Source: Propylenella binzhouense
GTDB lineage: Bacteria; Pseudomonadota; Alphaproteobacteria; Rhizobiales; Afifellaceae
DNA: 33,158 bases
Assembly (NCBI RefSeq): GCF_009866965.1
Contig: NZ_SPKJ01000043.1
Coordinates: 1-33,158 of the forward strand
Reading direction: 5' to 3'
In this document: positions 15,264 to 23,399 of the stretch, in pieces
Layout: every line of letters starts with the position of its first letter
Numbering within the stretch: the first letter of the stretch is position 1
Notes under the pieces: model-generated
What the model was told of the DNA's origin: nothing
The model's input: the letters and a program-made list of their open reading frames with translations, nothing else
The model's database searches: none
Position numbers and translations under genes: made by a program

Positions 15264-17618
15264 ATGAACGAAATTGCGACCGTCCCCGCGACCGAGGTCA
15301 CCGCCTACCGGCAGCCGTTCCAGCTGGAAGAGGCGACCATCGACGAGATGCATGCCGCGATCAGGGCCGGCGAGATCACCGTCGTGCAGATCGTGCAGCA
15401 CTATATCGACCGCGCCGGGGCCTTCAACGGATGCGCCAGCCTGCTGGTGACCGAGGACGGCGCGCCGGTGCCGCAGGTCGCGGGCGCGGTACGGGCGACG
15501 GCGCCGCTCCAGTTCCCGACCGAGACCGTGAAGGCGTCGGACGTCCTGCCGGACCTCGACAGGTACAAGGGCCCGCCGCTCGAGTTCGGGCGCATGGAGG
15601 CGACCGCCTCCGATCCGGGCGTCCATCAGCAGTACGGCATGATCGTCGGCAAGCCCGATGCCGGCCAGGTGAACGCGCTCGCGACGCTGAACATCCGCGG
15701 CGAGCGCTCCGTCACCTGCCGGGGCGATTTCGACCGCCATCCCGACGACGGTCCGCTGCCGCCCGGGGCGCCGGCGGTCGCGGAGATCTTCCGCCGCTAT
15801 CCCGATGCGCTCGAACAGGCGGCCGCGCTCGATGCGGAATACGGCTGCAACCCGGACCTGGAGAAGCTGCCGCTCTACGGCGTCGTGTTCTCCTTCAAGG
15901 ATCCGTTCGACACGAAGGACATGCGCTCGACCGGCGGCGGCGACGCCGCCTACGACGTGGACTTCCCGGCCGAGGACCACGTGCTCGTCGCGCAGATCCG
16001 CAAGAAGGGCGGCATCATCTTCGCGAAGGCCGTGAACACAGAATATAACGGCCGCGCCGGCAACCCGGGCGGCCGCCACAAGCCCGACAAGGTGCTGCCG
16101 TCCGTGCTCGGCTACCAGCGCAGCAGCTGGGCCGGCAATCCGTCCAACCCCTACGACACCACCCGCGCCGCCTCGCTCGGCTCGAGCTCGGGCTCCGGCG
16201 TCTCCGTCAGCGCCAATCTCTGCATGATCAGCCTCGGCGAGGAGACGCGCGCCTCCTGCCGCGGCCCCTCCAACCACAATTCGATCGCGCTCATCCTGCC
16301 GCACAAGGCGATGATCGGCTTCGACGGCGGCGCGATCGGCGCCGACATCTATTGCGACCGCACGGGCGTCCATGCCCGCAAGATCGCCGACGCGGCGAAG
16401 GTCCTCGACGCGCTGAAGGATCCGGAGGCCGGCTATTACGATCCGCGCGATCCGTTCACCACGGTGCCGCGGAGCTCGGTCCTCGCCACGCCCTATCTCA
16501 GCCATGCCAAGGGCAGCGGCGAGCCCGGCGCGCTGGCGGGCGTCCGGCTTGGCGTGGTGCGGGAATCGATGCTCGCCGCCGGCTCGAAGGCGGCCGAGCC
16601 GATCGTGGCCGCCGCCGCCGCGGAGATGAAGGCCGTCCTCAAGGACCATCTCGGCGCGACGCTCGTCGAATCGACCGACCCGAAATGGCAGCCGGATCCC
16701 GACCTCGAGGTCATGAAGGTCGACTTCCGCAAGGCGCTCGCGCGGCTCGTCCCGGTCTTCATGCCGGACCTGATGTTCCGGCTGAAGGCCGACGGCACGC
16801 CCCTCTTCAAGGAATTCGCGGACGCGATCCAGCCGACCGAATTCATGCCCGGCAAGACGTTCGGCGCCGGCACGATGACGCCGATCGACTATCTCGTCGC
16901 CATGGCCGACGGCGTGATCGAGCCGCCCTCGAACCTCGACATCGCGACGGTCCAGCAGCAGGAGCTGGCGACCTCGTTCCGCTTCCACCTGCCGCAATAT
17001 CTGACGCGGCGGGCGCGCGACTGGAAGGCGAAGGGCGTCACCGAGACGCTGGTGAACTTCGAGGAGCTCAACCGGCGCTCCAAGTTCTGGGGCGACGACC
17101 AGCGGGCGGCGTTCCTGAACTGGCAGGAGACGAGCGATCCCCGCAACCCGCTCGACGGGCGGCAGGGCGTGAACGAGAGGATCATGCTGCGCGAGCTGCT
17201 CCGCCGCACCGACATGATGGTCATCCTGGAGAACAGGCTCGACGCCTTCGTGCGCCTCCACACGCCGCTGCCGCCGGCGAAGATCGGCGGCGCCAACGAG
17301 CCCGGCACGATCCAGAACCTCCGCCAGGAATCCTTCTACGGCCCGAATGGCGGGCTGACGGAGGTGCTGATCCCCGCCGGCTTCGTGCGGACGGTCTACG
17401 ATCCGGTGCTGAAGCTCAACGCGGAGGGCACGGCCTATGTGCCGACGCTCTCCGACGTGCCGACCGAGCTGCCGGCGCCGGGCCTTCCGTTCTCCTTCGT
17501 GTTCCGCGCCGAGCCCGGCAAGGAGGACATCATCCTGCGGGTCGCGTCGTCCTACGAGAACGCCTCGAAGCGGCGGGTCCCGCCGCCTGCGTTCGGGCCG
17601 ATCCCGATGCGGCGATGA
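15264..17618 (+). CDS. Divergent, extra-long amidase-signature hydrolase
   Basis: A 784-residue serine hydrolase of the amidase signature family, well above the usual 450-550. The Ser-Ser-Lys triad can be placed by alignment with peptide amidase (Pam): Lys212 in FSFKDPFD, cis-Ser307 in LGSSSGSGVS, and nucleophile Ser331 in GEETRASCRGPS, with the canonical 24-residue gap between the serines. The nucleophile loop (TRASCRGPSNHN in place of TGGSIRxPA) is strongly altered. Extra length lies in an N-terminal insertion between residues 60 and 200 and a long C-terminal half. ATG 15264 has GAGGAG six bases upstream. It lacks a signal peptide, so it acts in the cytoplasm. It leads the dpp-type operon and should cleave an amide bond in the imported compound. 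Confidence 0.85.
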   Translation: MNEIATVPATEVTAYRQPFQLEEATIDEMHAAIRAGEITVVQIVQHYIDRAGAFNGCASLLVTEDGAPVPQVAGAVRATAPLQFPTETVKASDVLPDLDRYKGPPLEFGRMEATASDPGVHQQYGMIVGKPDAGQVNALATLNIRGERSVTCRGDFDRHPDDGPLPPGAPAVAEIFRRYPDALEQAAALDAEYGCNPDLEKLPLYGVVFSFKDPFDTKDMRSTGGGDAAYDVDFPAEDHVLVAQIRKKGGIIFAKAVNTEYNGRAGNPGGRHKPDKVLPSVLGYQRSSWAGNPSNPYDTTRAASLGSSSGSGVSVSANLCMISLGEETRASCRGPSNHNSIALILPHKAMIGFDGGAIGADIYCDRTGVHARKIADAAKVLDALKDPEAGYYDPRDPFTTVPRSSVLATPYLSHAKGSGEPGALAGVRLGVVRESMLAAGSKAAEPIVAAAAAEMKAVLKDHLGATLVESTDPKWQPDPDLEVMKVDFRKALARLVPVFMPDLMFRLKADGTPLFKEFADAIQPTEFMPGKTFGAGTMTPIDYLVAMADGVIEPPSNLDIATVQQQELATSFRFHLPQYLTRRARDWKAKGVTETLVNFEELNRRSKFWGDDQRAAFLNWQETSDPRNPLDGRQGVNERIMLRELLRRTDMMVILENRLDAFVRLHTPLPPAKIGGANEPGTIQNLRQESFYGPNGGLTEVLIPAGFVRTVYDPVLKLNAEGTAYVPTLSDVPTELPAPGLPFSFVFRAEPGKEDIILRVASSYENASKRRVPPPAFGPIPMRR

Positions 17619-17664
17619 TCCGCTCCGGCGGCCCCCCGGCGGACGGAACAATGGGCTTGCGCGC

Positions 17665-17718
17665 TTGTGCGGAATGGTGCGTACTGCCGATTGGATAGGC
17701 ATACGCAGGATTGCACAA
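17665..17718 (+). repeat. 54-bp imperfect inverted repeat between amidase and dppF-like gene
   Basis: The arms pair in blocks: TTGTGC (17665) with GCACAA (17713), AAT with ATT, TGCGTA (17678) with TACGCA (17702), and TGCC (17685) with GGCA (17698), around the nine-base centre GATTGGATA. That is 19 pairs with small asymmetries. It is AT-richer than its surroundings and sits 112 bases before the next start codon. It could be an RNA hairpin that adjusts expression of the transporter genes, or a regulator site. The half-site GTCAAGCAG (17725-17733) of the shared operator lies just to the right. Confidence 0.6.
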
Positions 17719-17829
17719 CAAATAGTCAAGCAGGCGCGGCATCCGCCGGGTTCGACGGATGCAAGCGCCGGCAGAGGGACGGAAACACCGGGAGGACGAG
17801 GGCGGAGACGGAGCGGGGAAGGTGACCAC

Positions 17830-18867
17830 ATGCCCGAGCTGGAACAGGCGCCCGACCGCGGCGGCCCCGCGCAGCCCCTCCTGATCGTGAAGGGGCTGGC
17901 CAAGCACTTCCCGATCGGCTCGGTCTTCAGGGGGCGGCAGGTCGTCCGCGCCGTGGACGGCCTCGATCTCACCATCGCCAAGCGCGAGACGCTCGGAATC
18001 GTGGGCGAATCCGGCTGCGGGAAATCGACCGCGTCCCGCCTCATCATGTCCCTGATCGCCCCGACCGCCGGCGAGATCGTGTTCGACGGCGAACATGTCG
18101 GGACGGCCGGCGGCATCAGCCTCAAGGAATACCGCCGCCAGGTGCAGATGGTGTTCCAGGACAGCTACTCGTCCCTGAACCCGCGCCTGACCATCGAGGA
18201 ATCGATCGCCTATGGCCCCAGGGTGCACGGCATCCCCCACGCCAAGGCGGTCGCGCGGGCGAAGGAGCTGCTGGAGGCCGTCGGCCTCGCGCCGGGCCAA
18301 TATGCCCGCCGCTTCCCGCACGAGCTTTCCGGCGGACAGCGCCAGCGGGTGAACATAGCCCGCGCGCTCGCCCTGCTGCCGCGCCTCATCATCCTCGACG
18401 AGCCGGTCTCCGCGCTCGACAAGTCGGTGGAGGCGCAGGTCCTGAACCTCCTCCTCGACCTCAAGGAGCAGTTCGGGCTGACCTATCTCTTCATCAGCCA
18501 CGACCTCAACGTGGTCGAGCACGTCGCCGACAGGGTGCTCGTGATGTATCTCGGCAAGGTCGCCGAGGTCGGGCCGGGCGACGCGATCTTCCGGCGCCCG
18601 GCGCATCCCTACACGAGCGCGCTGCTTGCCAGCCGGCCCTCGATGGATCCGACCCGCCGGCGCACGGAGCCGCCGCTCAGCGGCGACCCGCCGAATCCGA
18701 TCGATCCGCCCTCCGGCTGCCGGTTCCGCACGCGCTGCGCTCTCGCGCGCGACATCTGCGCGAACAGCGCGCCGGATCTCGCCGAGATCGGGCACGCGCA
18801 TTCGGCCGCCTGCCACGCGGTCGTCCCGGACAGCGGCTACGCCGACAGCCGGAGGATGGTGGCATGA
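17830..18867 (+). CDS. Dipeptide/oligopeptide ABC transporter ATPase, DppF/OppF-like
   Basis: ATPase subunit of 345 residues. Walker A is GESGCGKST, the Q-loop is in MVFQDSYSSLNPR (the DppF/OppF form), the signature is LSGGQRQRVNIARA, Walker B is LIILDEPVSALD, and the switch His is in ISHDLNVV. The C-terminal oligopeptide-transporter domain has HPYTSALLA and the Cys cluster GCRFRTRC-x6-C. ATG 17830 follows GGGGAAGG with seven bases between; the 211-base gap to the amidase, with its inverted repeat, hints at extra control here. It couples by a 4-base overlap to the DppD-like gene. Confidence 0.95.
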   Translation: MPELEQAPDRGGPAQPLLIVKGLAKHFPIGSVFRGRQVVRAVDGLDLTIAKRETLGIVGESGCGKSTASRLIMSLIAPTAGEIVFDGEHVGTAGGISLKEYRRQVQMVFQDSYSSLNPRLTIEESIAYGPRVHGIPHAKAVARAKELLEAVGLAPGQYARRFPHELSGGQRQRVNIARALALLPRLIILDEPVSALDKSVEAQVLNLLLDLKEQFGLTYLFISHDLNVVEHVADRVLVMYLGKVAEVGPGDAIFRRPAHPYTSALLASRPSMDPTRRRTEPPLSGDPPNPIDPPSGCRFRTRCALARDICANSAPDLAEIGHAHSAACHAVVPDSGYADSRRMVA

Positions 18868-19877
18868 CCGGACAGCCGCTCGTCCGCGCGCGGGGCCTCC
18901 GCGTCAGCTTCATCTCCCGGGAGGCCACGGTCACCGCGGTCAACGGCATCGACCTCGATCTCGACGAGGGCGAGGTGCTCTGCATCCTCGGCGAAAGCGG
19001 CTCGGGAAAATCGGTGACGCTCCGCGCTCTCCTCCGCCTCAATCCGAAGGGCAAGACCGTGATGACCGGCGCGCTCGCCGTCGCCGGCCACGACATCATG
19101 ACGATCCCCGACGGCAGGCTGTCCGCCGTGCGCGGCAAGGTCGTCTCGATGATCTTCCAGGAGCCGATGACCGCGCTCGATCCGGTCTTCACCATCGGCT
19201 ACCAGATCGCCGAGACCCTGATCCGGCACGAGGGCATCAGCCGCCGCGAGGCGGACAGGCGGGCGCTCGAGCTGCTCGAGCTCGTGCAGATCCCCTCGGC
19301 CAGGCGGCGGCTCGGCGCCTATCCGCACGAGCTTTCGGGCGGGCTGCGGCAGCGGGCGATGATCGCGATGGCGATCTCCTGCCGGCCGAAGCTGCTGCTC
19401 GCCGACGAGCCGACCACCGCGCTCGACGCCACGGTGCAGATCCAGATCCTCCTGCTCCTGCGCAGCCTGCAGCAGGAGCTCGGCATGGGGGTGATCTTCG
19501 TCACGCATGATCTCGGCGTGGCCGGCGAGATCGCCGACCGGATCGCCGTCATGTATGCCGGGCGGATCGTCGAGCTCGGATCGACGGTCGACGTGATGCG
19601 GCAGCCGTTCCATCCCTACACGCAGGGCCTGATGGGCGCGACGGTCCATTCCGGGACGCGCGGCAAGCGCCTGACGACGATCCCGGGCGCGCCGCCAGAC
19701 CTGCGCTTCCCGTTCGAGGGCTGCGCCTTCGCGCCGCGCTGCAGCCATGCCTCGGATGCCTGCCGCGAAAGCATGCCCGCGTTCCGGCATCCCGGGCCCG
19801 GCCGCGCCGTGCGCTGCATCCGGGTCGAGGACGCCGAAATCAAGCACAGCCCGAAACGCGTTTCGGCAATGGCCTGA
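18864..19877 (+). CDS. Dipeptide/oligopeptide ABC transporter ATPase, DppD/OppD-like
   Basis: Second ATPase of the heterodimeric motor, 337 residues. Walker A is GESGSGKS, the Q-loop is in MIFQEPMTALDPV (the DppD/OppD form), the signature is LSGGLRQRAMIAMA, Walker B is LLLADEPTTALD, and the switch His is in VTHDLGV. The C-terminal HPYTQGLMGA and GCAFAPRCSHASDAC complete the oligopeptide domain. Its ATG overlaps the DppF-like stop (ATGA). The order F-D-B-C-A is the reverse of the common A-B-C-D-F arrangement. Confidence 0.95.
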   Translation: MTGQPLVRARGLRVSFISREATVTAVNGIDLDLDEGEVLCILGESGSGKSVTLRALLRLNPKGKTVMTGALAVAGHDIMTIPDGRLSAVRGKVVSMIFQEPMTALDPVFTIGYQIAETLIRHEGISRREADRRALELLELVQIPSARRRLGAYPHELSGGLRQRAMIAMAISCRPKLLLADEPTTALDATVQIQILLLLRSLQQELGMGVIFVTHDLGVAGEIADRIAVMYAGRIVELGSTVDVMRQPFHPYTQGLMGATVHSGTRGKRLTTIPGAPPDLRFPFEGCAFAPRCSHASDACRESMPAFRHPGPGRAVRCIRVEDAEIKHSPKRVSAMA

Positions 19878-19888
19878 GCGGAGGTCGG

Positions 19889-20842
19889 ATGCTCTTCTAC
19901 ATCGTCCGCCGCGTCGTCTACGTGATTCCGATCGCGCTTGCGGTGAGCCTCGTCTGCTTCCTGCTGGTCCACATCGCGCCCGGCGATCCGATCGACGCGA
20001 TGGTGCAGCCCGATACGCCCCAGGAGGTGATCGACCGCGTCCGCAGCGAATACGGCCTCGACCGGCCGCTCCCCGTCCAGTTCGGGCTGTGGCTCGCAAA
20101 GCTCGTCCAGGGCGATTTCGGCACCTCGCTCATCAAGGGCAGGCCCGTGCTGCCGGACCTCGTTTCCGCGAGCGGCGCGACCTTCGTGCTGGCCTGCACG
20201 GGCGGCCTGCTCGGCGTGCTCGCCGGCTGCATCCTCGGCGGAATCGCCGGCGTCTACCGCGAGAGCTGGCTCGACCGCGTGCTCCTCGGCACCGCGGTGG
20301 CCGGCGTCTCCGTGCCCCATTACTGGCTCGGCATGGTGATGGTCATCATCTTCTCGGTGAACCTCAACCTGCTGCCGGCAATGGGATCCGGCCCCGGCGG
20401 ATCGACGGCCTGGGCCTGGGACTGGGCCCATCTCCGCTACCTCATCCTGCCGTCGGTCACGCTGGCGGTGATCCCGGCCGGCATCGTGACGCGCACCGTG
20501 CGCGGGCTCGTCAGCGACATCATCAGCCAGGACTACATCACCACGCTGCGCGGCAAGGGCCTGCGCCGCGCCGGCATCGTCCGGCACGTCGTGCTCAACG
20601 CCGCGCCGACCGTCCTCGCGGTGGTCGGGCTCCAGCTCGCCAACCTGATGGGCGGATCGATCCTCGTCGAGACCGTGTTCGCCTGGCCCGGCACCGGCAT
20701 GATGCTCAACACGGCGATCTTCCAGCGCGACCTTCCGGTGCTGCAGGCGACGACGCTGCTCCTCGCGCTCTTCTTCGTCGTGCTGAACCTCGTCGTCGAC
20801 CTCATCCAGACCGCCATCGACCCACGGATCAGCCGCCGATGA
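19889..20842 (+). CDS. Dipeptide/oligopeptide ABC permease, DppB/OppB-like
   Basis: Inner-membrane permease of 317 residues with six membrane segments. It starts MLFYIVRRVVYVIPIALAV, the usual N-terminus of DppB. It has the periplasmic HIAPGDPIDAMV and LGLDRPLPVQ-like segments, the EAA loop DYITTLRGKGLRRAGIVRHV, and VETVFAWPGTGMMLNTAI near the end. GGAGG lies a few bases before ATG 19889, and there are 11 bases to the preceding ATPase stop. It forms the channel with the DppC-like protein. Confidence 0.95.
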   Translation: MLFYIVRRVVYVIPIALAVSLVCFLLVHIAPGDPIDAMVQPDTPQEVIDRVRSEYGLDRPLPVQFGLWLAKLVQGDFGTSLIKGRPVLPDLVSASGATFVLACTGGLLGVLAGCILGGIAGVYRESWLDRVLLGTAVAGVSVPHYWLGMVMVIIFSVNLNLLPAMGSGPGGSTAWAWDWAHLRYLILPSVTLAVIPAGIVTRTVRGLVSDIISQDYITTLRGKGLRRAGIVRHVVLNAAPTVLAVVGLQLANLMGGSILVETVFAWPGTGMMLNTAIFQRDLPVLQATTLLLALFFVVLNLVVDLIQTAIDPRISRR

Positions 20843-21741
20843 GCACGACATTCGCACCGGAAGTCCTCGGCGCCGCCAAAGCCGCCGCGCGTGCCGGCGG
20901 CCAGGACACCTATTGGCGCGGGGTCGGCCGCAGGCTGCTGCGCGACAGGGTGACCCTCGTCTGCGGGGCGATCCTCGTCGTCATGGCGCTCCTGATCGTG
21001 CTCGCGCCGCTGATCGCGCCCTACGGGCCGACCGACGGCAGCATCGCCCGGCGGCTGAAGCCGATCGGCACGCCGGGCTACCTGCTCGGGACCGACGAGC
21101 TCGGCCGCGACATGCTGAGCCGCCTGCTCTATGGCGGCCGCTTCTCCTGGTTCGTCGGGATCACGCCCGTCGTGCTCGCCTTCTTCATCGGCGGGACGAT
21201 CGGGATCATCGCGGGATTCGCCGGCGGCAAGACCAACATGGCGATCATGCGCGTGACGGACGTGTTCTACGCCTTCCCGTCCGTGCTGCTCGCCGTCGCC
21301 GTGAGCGGCTCGCTCGGCGCCGGCATCCTGAACGCGATCATGTCGCTGACCATCGTCTTCATCCCGCCGATCATCCGCGTCGCGGAGAGCGTGACGACCG
21401 GCGTGCGCAACCTCGACTATGCCGAGGCGGCCCGGGCGACGGGCGCGGGCGCCCGCTCCATCGTGCTCGTGCACGTGCTGCCGAACGTGCTCGGCCCCAT
21501 CTTCATCTATGCCACGAGCCTCGTCGGGGTCTCGATGATCATCGCCTCCGGCCTCTCCTTCCTGGGCCTCGGCATAAAGCCGCCCGACCCGGAATGGGGG
21601 CTGATGCTCAACACGCTGCGGACGGCGATCTACTCGCAGCCGATGATCGCGACGCTGCCGGGCATCTGCATCTTCCTGACCAGCGTCTGCTTCAACTTCG
21701 TGAGCGACGGGCTGCGGACCGCGATGGACGTGCGGGCCTAG
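20839..21741 (+). CDS. Dipeptide/oligopeptide ABC permease, DppC/OppC-like
   Basis: Inner-membrane permease of 300 residues. It has the N-terminal helix of the OppC_N region (LVCGAILVVMALLIVLAPLI), LGTDELGRDMLSRLLYGGR, the EAA loop DYAEAARATGAGARSIVLVH with LPNVLGPIFIY, and the C-terminal GLSFLGLGIKPPDPEWGLML, all standard for DppC. ATG 20839 overlaps the DppB-like stop (ATGA). Confidence 0.95.
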   Translation: MSTTFAPEVLGAAKAAARAGGQDTYWRGVGRRLLRDRVTLVCGAILVVMALLIVLAPLIAPYGPTDGSIARRLKPIGTPGYLLGTDELGRDMLSRLLYGGRFSWFVGITPVVLAFFIGGTIGIIAGFAGGKTNMAIMRVTDVFYAFPSVLLAVAVSGSLGAGILNAIMSLTIVFIPPIIRVAESVTTGVRNLDYAEAARATGAGARSIVLVHVLPNVLGPIFIYATSLVGVSMIIASGLSFLGLGIKPPDPEWGLMLNTLRTAIYSQPMIATLPGICIFLTSVCFNFVSDGLRTAMDVRA

Positions 21742-21784
21742 CCTGCGCGCGCCCTCCCCTTCACCCCTGCGAGGATGGATCGAG

Positions 21785-23398
21785 ATGAAGAGCCTTTGCT
21801 TCGGCACGACGCTGCGCGGCTTCGCCGCCGCCGCGCTGATCGCCGCCACCGCGCTCTCCGCAACCGCGGAGCGCGCAGCGGCCGGGAGCCCGCTGCGCAT
21901 CGCGAGCTCGCTGAGCGACATCCCGAATCTCTGGGCGGCCCCTGACGGCGGCTTCGAGGGCGTCCGCTTCGGCGGCTACACCATCTTCGACGCGCTCGTG
22001 CTCTGGGACCTCTCCTCCGCCGACAGGCCGTCGCGCCTGGTCCCCGGCCTCGCCGAATCCTGGTCGGTGGACCCCGCCGACCCGAAGCGCTGGATCTTCA
22101 GGCTGCGCGAGGCGCGCTTCCACGACGGCTCGCCATGGAACGCCGACGCGGCGATCTGGAATCTCGATTCGGTGAAGAACAAGGACGCGCCGCAGTTCCA
22201 CCCCGGACGGGCCGGCGCCGCCGGCAGCCGGACGCAATCCATCGCCGCCTACGGGAAGATCGACGACCGCACGATCTTCATCGAGACCAAGCAGGTGAAC
22301 GGGCTGCTTCTCTACGAGCTCTCGAGCCTCTTCTTCGCGAGCCCCGCACGCTTCGCCGAGGCCGGCAACGACTGGAACGCGTTCGCCCAGAACCCTTCCG
22401 GCACCGGCCCCTACCGGTTCGTGTCGCTGAAGAAGGGCACGGAACTGCACCTCGAGGCCAACAGGGACTACTGGAACCCGGCGCGGGTGCCGAAGACGCA
22501 GGACCTCTTCGTCCTGCCCGTGCCGGACGCCAACACGCGCGTCGCCGCGCTCCGCTCCGGACAGGTCGACCTCGTCGACACGCTCCCGCCCGATGCGATC
22601 CCCTCCCTCCAGGCGGCCGGCTACACGATCACCGAGAACACCTATCCGCACACCTGGCTCTGGCGCCTGAGCTTCACCGAGGATTCCCCCTTCGCCGACA
22701 TCCGCGTGCGCAAGGCCGCCAACCTCGCCATCGACCGCGCGGCGATCGTCGAGTTCCTCGGCGGCCACGCCACCGCGGCGGAAGGGTTCGCCCCGCCCGA
22801 CGCGCCCTGGTTCGGCAAGCCGGATTTCAAGCTCGCCTACGATCCGGAGGCGGCGAAGGCGCTGCTCGCAGAGGCGGGCTACGGGCCGGACAAGCCGGTC
22901 GAGGTCAAGATCGTCATCTCCTCCTCCGGCGGCGGCCAGATGGTGCCCCTCTCCATGAACGAGATCATCCAGGAGAACCTGCGGGCGGTCGGCATCAACG
23001 TCACCTACGACGTGCGCGATTTCACCGCGATGATCACCATGCTCCGGCAGGGCGCCAAGGAAGCCAAGGCGAACGGGATCAACGTCGCCATGACGATGCA
23101 GGAGCCGGCGACCGGCATCGTCAGCTACACCTCCACGCTGGCGCCGCCCGCCGGCAGCAACTGGGGCTTCTACAACGACCCGGAATTCGACGCCGCGCTG
23201 AAGGCGGTCCGCGCCGAGTTCGATCCGGAGGCCCAGGAGCGCGCGCTCGCCCGCGTCAACGAGGCGCTGACGAACGCGGCCGCCGCTCTCCTCGTCGTGC
23301 ACGACAAGGGCCCGCGCGCGCTCTCGCCGAAGCTCAAGGGCTTCGTCCAGGCGCGCAACTGGTACCAGGACTTCACCACCATCGAGGTGGCGGACTGA
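21785..23398 (+). CDS. Dpp/Opp-type ABC substrate-binding protein (family 5), paralog 2
   Basis: Periplasmic receptor of 537 residues with a Sec signal peptide (about residues 1-34, ending AERAAAG). It parallels paralog 1 throughout: RFGGYTIFDALVLWD, LVPGLAESWSVDP, GTGPYRFV, PVPDANTRVAALRSGQVD, LLAEAGYGPDKP and LKGFVQARNWYQDF all have counterparts there. It is the fifth transporter gene of the operon, 43 bases after the DppC-like stop and one base before the second amidase. Two binding proteins for one permease complex suggests two related substrates or two affinities. Confidence 0.94.
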   Translation: MKSLCFGTTLRGFAAAALIAATALSATAERAAAGSPLRIASSLSDIPNLWAAPDGGFEGVRFGGYTIFDALVLWDLSSADRPSRLVPGLAESWSVDPADPKRWIFRLREARFHDGSPWNADAAIWNLDSVKNKDAPQFHPGRAGAAGSRTQSIAAYGKIDDRTIFIETKQVNGLLLYELSSLFFASPARFAEAGNDWNAFAQNPSGTGPYRFVSLKKGTELHLEANRDYWNPARVPKTQDLFVLPVPDANTRVAALRSGQVDLVDTLPPDAIPSLQAAGYTITENTYPHTWLWRLSFTEDSPFADIRVRKAANLAIDRAAIVEFLGGHATAAEGFAPPDAPWFGKPDFKLAYDPEAAKALLAEAGYGPDKPVEVKIVISSSGGGQMVPLSMNEIIQENLRAVGINVTYDVRDFTAMITMLRQGAKEAKANGINVAMTMQEPATGIVSYTSTLAPPAGSNWGFYNDPEFDAALKAVRAEFDPEAQERALARVNEALTNAAAALLVVHDKGPRALSPKLKGFVQARNWYQDFTTIEVAD

Positions 23399-23399
23399 G

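Noticed and set aside
17691-17707. Sigma54-like GG-n10-GC (TTGG...CGCA) upstream of the dppF-like gene
   Set aside because: Only the invariant GG and GC and a few flanking bases agree with the -24/-12 consensus, and it lies inside the inverted repeat, which explains the pattern equally well.
17725-17741. Third copy of the shared operator next to the dppF-like gene
   Set aside because: Only the nine-base half-site GTCAAGCAG is present; the rest of the 37-bp element, including the second half site in register, is absent.
15129-18125. Minus-strand open frame of about 1000 codons opposite the first amidase
   Set aside because: Shadow of the amidase and DppF-like genes; low-complexity Arg/Ala/Gly/Asp composition and no recognisable motif.
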